34,651 bases of DNA from an uncultured Pelagibacteraceae bacterium (GTDB taxonomy: Bacteria; Pseudomonadota; Alphaproteobacteria; Pelagibacterales; Pelagibacteraceae). The stretch's first letter is position 1, and the number at the start of each line of letters is the position of its first letter. The notes beneath the pieces were generated by a model. The model was not told where the DNA came from. It was given only the letters and a program-made list of their open reading frames with translations, and did not search any database. The stretch covers positions 1 to 34,651 of the forward strand of contig CACANA010000010.1 in the NCBI GenBank assembly GCA_902533775.1, given 5' to 3'. Position numbers and translations under genes: made by a program. This document shows positions 31,150 through 34,651 of the stretch, piece after piece.

Positions 31150-32031
31150 ATGGAATACGGACTTGATAAAAGATCGAATGCTTTAAAAATTTTTAATACA
31201 ACCTTTATAATAGTTTGGTTGTTGGTTGCATGCTTTCCATTTATTTGGACTTTCTGGGGATCATTTAAAGTAAGAGCTGATTTTTTTTCAAGAGCTGACT
31301 GGTGGTATGCTATTACAGCATTCAATACGTTGTTAGAAACTGGAGGAAAGTTTACAACAGATGCTTATAGTCAAGCATGGACAGAAGGAGAGTTTTGGAA
31401 AGCATCTAGAAATACAGTTATAGTTACATTTTTTGTTGTAACCATTTCATTGTTCCTCGGGACCTTAGGAGCTTACGCTTTATCTAGGTCTACAAGAAAT
31501 TACGCATTTTGGATTTTAATTGCTGCATTAATTTTTAGAGCAATGCCTCATATTACATTAGTCTCTGGTTATTTATTTCCTTTTTTTCAATTACAAATTT
31601 GGGGAATACTACCAACAACCATTGTTGTTCTTGTTGCAATAAATCAACCATTTACTTTGTGGTTATTGTATTCATTTTTTAAAACTGTTCCTAAAGAACT
31701 TGATGAAAGTGCTTTAATTGATGGCTGCTCTTATTTTCAAGCATTTAGACATATCATTATGCCAGTTATGTGGCCTGGAGTAATAACAGCTGGATTATTT
31801 AGTTTAATGCTTGCGTATAATGATTTTACAGTGACAGCTCTTTTATTAAATCAGGAAAATCATACTATGGTACCCAAAATCCAAAGTTATCTTGGAACAA
31901 ATCAACATGAAGGTAATTTGATGTGGGCTGTTTCAGCAGTTGTTTCAGCTACTGCTCCTTTATTTATGTTAGTTATGTTTTTCCAAAGACAAGTAATCAG
32001 TGGATTAACAGCTGGTGCTGTGAAGGGATAA
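31150..32031 (+). CDS. Sugar-type ABC permease 2 (UgpE/MalG-like)
   Basis: A 293-residue MalG-type permease. The EAA loop is DESALIDGCSYFQAFRHIIMP, and the N-terminal helix WLLVACFPFIWTFWGSFKVR and the closing VMFFQRQVISGLTAGAVKG are typical of the family. It begins directly after the stop of its partner and overlaps the HAD-type gene by one base (TAATG). Partner ATPases of the UgpC/MalK type are usually encoded here, but this gene leads straight into the HAD gene, so the ATPase must come from elsewhere. Confidence 0.9.
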   Translation: MEYGLDKRSNALKIFNTTFIIVWLLVACFPFIWTFWGSFKVRADFFSRADWWYAITAFNTLLETGGKFTTDAYSQAWTEGEFWKASRNTVIVTFFVVTISLFLGTLGAYALSRSTRNYAFWILIAALIFRAMPHITLVSGYLFPFFQLQIWGILPTTIVVLVAINQPFTLWLLYSFFKTVPKELDESALIDGCSYFQAFRHIIMPVMWPGVITAGLFSLMLAYNDFTVTALLLNQENHTMVPKIQSYLGTNQHEGNLMWAVSAVVSATAPLFMLVMFFQRQVISGLTAGAVKG

Positions 32032-32690
32032 TGAGTTACAAAGCTGTTTTATTTGGTTCTATTGGAACTTTAGCTGAGACTTCAGATCTTCAAAGAGATG
32101 CATTTAATGAAGCTTTTAAAATAAGTGGATTAGACTGGTTTTGGGATGAAGATATATACAGAAAACTATTGTCAAAATCAGGTGGAACTACGAGAATTAA
32201 TGATTACGCAAAAGATACTAGTGTTGAAATAGACGGAAAAAAAATAAGAAATTTAAAAACCAAAATTTTTAATGAATATTTAAACAAACACAAAGTTGAG
32301 CCTAGAGACGGTGTAAAAGAAATAATTCAATTTTGCAAAAAGAACAAAATTAAAATTGGGCTTGCTAGCTCAACAACAAGTAACAATATCAATTCTATAT
32401 TTAACTCGTTAAGAGGAAGAATTGAAAAAAAAGATTTTGATTTTATCGGCAATAATGAATTCATATTAAGAGAAAAACCATATCCCGATATTTATAATTA
32501 TGCTTTAAAATACTTGAATATTAACTCAGACGAATGTGTGGCAATTGAAGATACAGAAGAAAGTTTAAATTCTGCTTTAAGTGCAGATATAAAATGCATT
32601 GCGTTTCCTGGAAAATATCACACTCAATACGAATTTGATGGAAACTATTTAAAGGTTAATAAATTATCAAAAAAAATCTTTAATAAATAA
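32031..32690 (+). CDS. HAD-superfamily protein lacking both motif I aspartates
   Basis: A 219-residue protein with the beta-phosphoglucomutase/CbbY layout: cap region after residue 15, motif II serine in IGLASSTTSNN, motif III lysine in LREKPYPDIYNYAL and motif IV in VAIEDTEESLNSAL. Motif I should read DxDGT but is FGSIGTL, with Gly9 and Ile11 replacing the nucleophile and the acid/base aspartate. I checked the codons (TTTGGTTCTATTGGA), so it is not a reading error on my side. Phosphatase activity is therefore unlikely by the usual mechanism. I chose the ATG at 32031, sharing a base with the permease stop; the track start at 31923 lies inside the permease gene. It may bind a ligand or sense a sugar phosphate. 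Confidence 0.8.
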   Translation: MSYKAVLFGSIGTLAETSDLQRDAFNEAFKISGLDWFWDEDIYRKLLSKSGGTTRINDYAKDTSVEIDGKKIRNLKTKIFNEYLNKHKVEPRDGVKEIIQFCKKNKIKIGLASSTTSNNINSIFNSLRGRIEKKDFDFIGNNEFILREKPYPDIYNYALKYLNINSDECVAIEDTEESLNSALSADIKCIAFPGKYHTQYEFDGNYLKVNKLSKKIFNK

Positions 32691-33294
32691 TATCTCTAAT
32701 AATGTAAAAAATTATAACTAACATAAATATTATAATAAAAATATTTATGTATTTCCAAAAGCTTCTGTTATTTAATTTGTTCGAAAAAATCTTAGATAAA
32801 TATCCTAAAGAAAAAAAAAATAAAAAAGAGGCTATTGAAGCACCTATTCCAAAGTAAATTTTGTTTTCAATATTAAAAGATTTTGAGAAATTTCCTAAAA
32901 AAAATACTGTATCAGAATATACGTGAGGATTTAAATATGTAAAACCTAAGGTCTTAATAAAAATATTAAATGAACTCTGTGCTATGACATTATTTTTAAA
33001 TTCTAAAGATTTAAATTTAAATATTTCTTTAATTTTTCCATAAATAAAAAAAGATAAAAAAATAATTAAAAGGATATTTAAAATCAGCTCCACTACATTA
33101 TTAAAATAATTAGAAAAATAATTAAATAAGAAGATACCTAAGAAAATTAAAATCAAATCAGATAATGCACAGACTAAGCAAACTAAAAATATATATTGTC
33201 TCTTTAGTCCTTGCTCTATTACAAAAACATTTTGTGGTCCTATTGCAAAAATTAATGTTAAACCCGTCAAAAAACCTAAAAAAAGAAAAGACAT
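32680..33294 (-). CDS. LysE/ArgO family amino acid exporter
   Basis: A 204-residue membrane protein with five or six helices. The N-terminal FLTGLTLIFAIGPQNVFVIEQGL is the LysE/ArgO signature, followed by ALSDLILIFLGIF and the central GFTYLNPHVYSDTVFFLG motif. Family members export lysine, arginine or other amino acids. The gene begins 2 bases downstream of the MFS gene stop, so both are probably one transcript. Its 3' end overlaps the convergent HAD gene by 11 bases. Confidence 0.88.
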   Translation of the reverse strand: MSFLFLGFLTGLTLIFAIGPQNVFVIEQGLKRQYIFLVCLVCALSDLILIFLGIFLFNYFSNYFNNVVELILNILLIIFLSFFIYGKIKEIFKFKSLEFKNNVIAQSSFNIFIKTLGFTYLNPHVYSDTVFFLGNFSKSFNIENKIYFGIGASIASFLFFFSLGYLSKIFSNKLNNRSFWKYINIFIIIFMLVIIFYIIRDIIY

Positions 33295-33296
33295 GT

Positions 33297-34466
33297 TTAA
33301 GAAACTGATTTTTTATCAGCGACAAAACTTACTAAAATAATTAATATTAAAAAAGGAATACAAATAAGATTCATCATTTTCCATCCAATAGAATTTAGTA
33401 AAATTCCAGCCGATAAACTAGCCAAAGCCATAGTTGAAAAAACAATTAAATCATTTATCCCTTGTACTTTAAATTTTTCTTCTTTGTTATAAGTCAAAAC
33501 TACTAAGCTGGTACCTGATATAAACAAAAAATTCCAACCGAGACCTAAAAAAATTAATGAGAGCATATAATTAAGATATGTCTGTTCAAATAAACTTAAA
33601 AGAACAGTGATGAAAAAAAATAAAACTCCACCATAAATTATTGCACTGTGTCCAAATTTTTTTATTAAATTACCTGTTATTAGCGAAGGTAAAAACATTG
33701 CAACCACATGAAATTGTAAAACCAGACCAGTTTCTTTTAAGCTCATATTTTCCATAACATGCATACTTAAAGGAGTTGCTGTCATTAAAAATGACATTAC
33801 AGCATAAGCAAAAGCAGCTGCAGTAATTGCTTGTAAAAATCTTGGTTGTAATACGATAGATTTGAGATTTCTTATATTTCCTTCCTTTAGACTATCCTCC
33901 TGAACATTTTCTACATTTTTAAAAAAAAATAAAAAAACTCCAGGCATGAAAGAAAGGAAAGATAGCAAAAGATAAGAACCTACATACAATTGATCTTGGA
34001 TTAAATCTTTAGTGTAATTTGCAAGACTTATGCCTAAAAATGCTGACACAATCCCTGCCATTAGAAGAGTAGAAATTGCTTTTGGTATTTTGTCTTTTTC
34101 AACACTTTCAGCTGCTGCAAATCTATATTGATGATTAAATGCAGCTCCCATTCCAAGAATTAAGCAAGATAGACAAAATAAATTAAAACTTTTCTGACTG
34201 ATTGCAAAAGCAGCAAGTAGTGCAGAACATGAACTTCCTATAGCCGCAAATACAAAACCATTTCTCCTTCCAATTTTACTCATAATATTTGCCGCTAAGA
34301 CAGTAAAACTTGCAGTTCCAACTACAAATAAAGCAGTTGGTAAGGTTGACAAAGATTGATTTGAGCTAATTTGGGAACCAACTATTCCACTCAGAAATAC
34401 TGTTATTGTTGCTGTGGTGAAACCAAATATCTGACTTAAAGTAAGTAAAGATAAATTTCTATTCAT
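33297..34466 (-). CDS. Major facilitator superfamily transporter
   Basis: A 389-residue protein with about 12 membrane helices. The loop after helix 2 contains MSKIGRRNGFVFAAIG, the MFS motif A equivalent, and there is a central cytoplasmic stretch KNVENVQEDSLKEGNIRNLK between the two halves. The track start at 34478 is a TTG; the ATG at 34466 (MNRNLSLLTLSQIFG) is the better start. The substrate cannot be told. It is divergent from the racemase-family gene across 83 bases and precedes the LysE gene by 2 bases. Confidence 0.85.
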   Translation of the reverse strand: MNRNLSLLTLSQIFGFTTATITVFLSGIVGSQISSNQSLSTLPTALFVVGTASFTVLAANIMSKIGRRNGFVFAAIGSSCSALLAAFAISQKSFNLFCLSCLILGMGAAFNHQYRFAAAESVEKDKIPKAISTLLMAGIVSAFLGISLANYTKDLIQDQLYVGSYLLLSFLSFMPGVFLFFFKNVENVQEDSLKEGNIRNLKSIVLQPRFLQAITAAAFAYAVMSFLMTATPLSMHVMENMSLKETGLVLQFHVVAMFLPSLITGNLIKKFGHSAIIYGGVLFFFITVLLSLFEQTYLNYMLSLIFLGLGWNFLFISGTSLVVLTYNKEEKFKVQGINDLIVFSTMALASLSAGILLNSIGWKMMNLICIPFLILIILVSFVADKKSVS

Positions 34467-34549
34467 AATTAGCGTCAATATATTTTTGCTGTTATTTAAA
34501 TATTTATATAGATGTTTTGAATTTTAATATAGAAGATATTATTTAAATT

Positions 34550-34651
34550 ATGATTGGTATATTAGGAGGTATGGGAACTCAAGCGGGCTTAGACTTTTGT
34601 GATAAGCTCGCAAAATTAAATAGAGGAAAATTAGATCAAAAATATCCAATG
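34550..34651 (+). CDS. Aspartate/glutamate racemase family protein, N-terminal part (partial)
   Basis: The gene runs off the right edge; only 34 codons are present. The start MIGILGGMGTQAGLDFCDKL is the phosphate-loop-like opening strand and turn of the Asp/Glu/hydantoin racemase superfamily. Members interconvert L- and D-aspartate or related acids. The two catalytic cysteines lie beyond the window, so activity cannot be judged. It is divergent from the MFS gene. Confidence 0.75.
   Translation, partial: MIGILGGMGTQAGLDFCDKLAKLNRGKLDQKYPM

Noticed and set aside
31923-32030. Upstream start of the HAD gene given in the ORF track
   Set aside because: The extra 36 residues overlap the permease gene in another frame and have no HAD character; the TAATG junction at 32031 is the natural start.
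32031-32690. Frameshift as the cause of the altered HAD motif I
   Set aside because: The frame before and after the motif is correct (YKAVLFGSIGTLAET) and the remaining motifs are intact, so substitution rather than frameshift is indicated.
1-34651. CRISPR arrays, insertion sequences, integrases, toxin-antitoxin pairs, phage genes
   Set aside because: None seen; no regularly spaced repeats longer than the pair at 17783-17829 and no transposase-like product in the ORF track.

Overview
The window is a gene-dense, very AT-rich chromosomal segment with tiny intergenic spaces, many ATP-binding cassette (ABC) importers with single periplasmic binding proteins, and stop/start overlaps of the TAATG type. 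Gene content points to the SAR11 clade (Pelagibacterales, marine Alphaproteobacteria): a thiamin-pyrophosphate riboswitch in front of a sodium:solute symporter (the ThiV arrangement), a taurine transporter beside alanine dehydrogenase, an OpuA-type osmolyte importer, and a Ugp/Mal-type importer. This assignment is inference from gene content and composition; no rRNA or tRNA gene was seen. I saw no CRISPR array, insertion sequence, integrase or phage gene. No gap without a gene exceeds about 190 bases. Layout: positions 1-3.2 kb (minus strand) hold the start of ThiV and its riboswitch, a TauE/SafE-type exporter, two roughly 55-residue membrane proteins and a two-gene ABC exporter. 3.26-5.5 kb is a small redox module: DUF4396 membrane protein, two c-type cytochromes, and divergently a cytochrome b561 and a periplasmic thioredoxin-like protein. 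5.7-12.1 kb is a taurine-type module: alanine dehydrogenase and a class III aminotransferase on minus, tauABC on plus. 12.1-16.4 kb (minus) is a complete AfuA/FbpA-type importer (binding protein, double-length permease, ATPase). 16.5-19.6 kb holds an Ldh_2-family dehydrogenase, a small tail-anchored protein, an unrecognised regulator with two winged-helix units, and a bile-acid/sodium-symporter-family protein. 19.7-24.6 kb (plus) is a likely operon of a phosphotransacetylase-like enzyme, an HpsN-like member of the histidinol dehydrogenase family, and an OpuA-type permease and binding protein. 24.6-32.7 kb is a catabolic-looking cassette of two tandem-SnoaL proteins, a bicupin, a MetE-core methyltransferase-like enzyme, a sugar-type ABC importer without ATPase, and a HAD protein lacking both motif I aspartates. 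32.7-34.6 kb holds LysE and MFS transporters and the start of an Asp/Glu racemase-family gene. How the genes may work together: taurine taken up by TauABC would be transaminated to sulfoacetaldehyde, with alanine dehydrogenase recycling alanine to pyruvate. The downstream enzyme Xsc is not in the window, but a phosphotransacetylase-like gene (for acetyl phosphate) and a TauE/SafE exporter (a possible sulfite exit) are. The neighbouring HpsN-like enzyme suggests a second organosulfonate, such as 2,3-dihydroxypropane-1-sulfonate, may be taken up by the OpuA-type system; this is a hypothesis. The SnoaL/cupin/MetE-like/sugar-ABC cassette is the best candidate for an undescribed pathway, and the two-domain regulator with paired direct repeats upstream is the best candidate for an undescribed control circuit.
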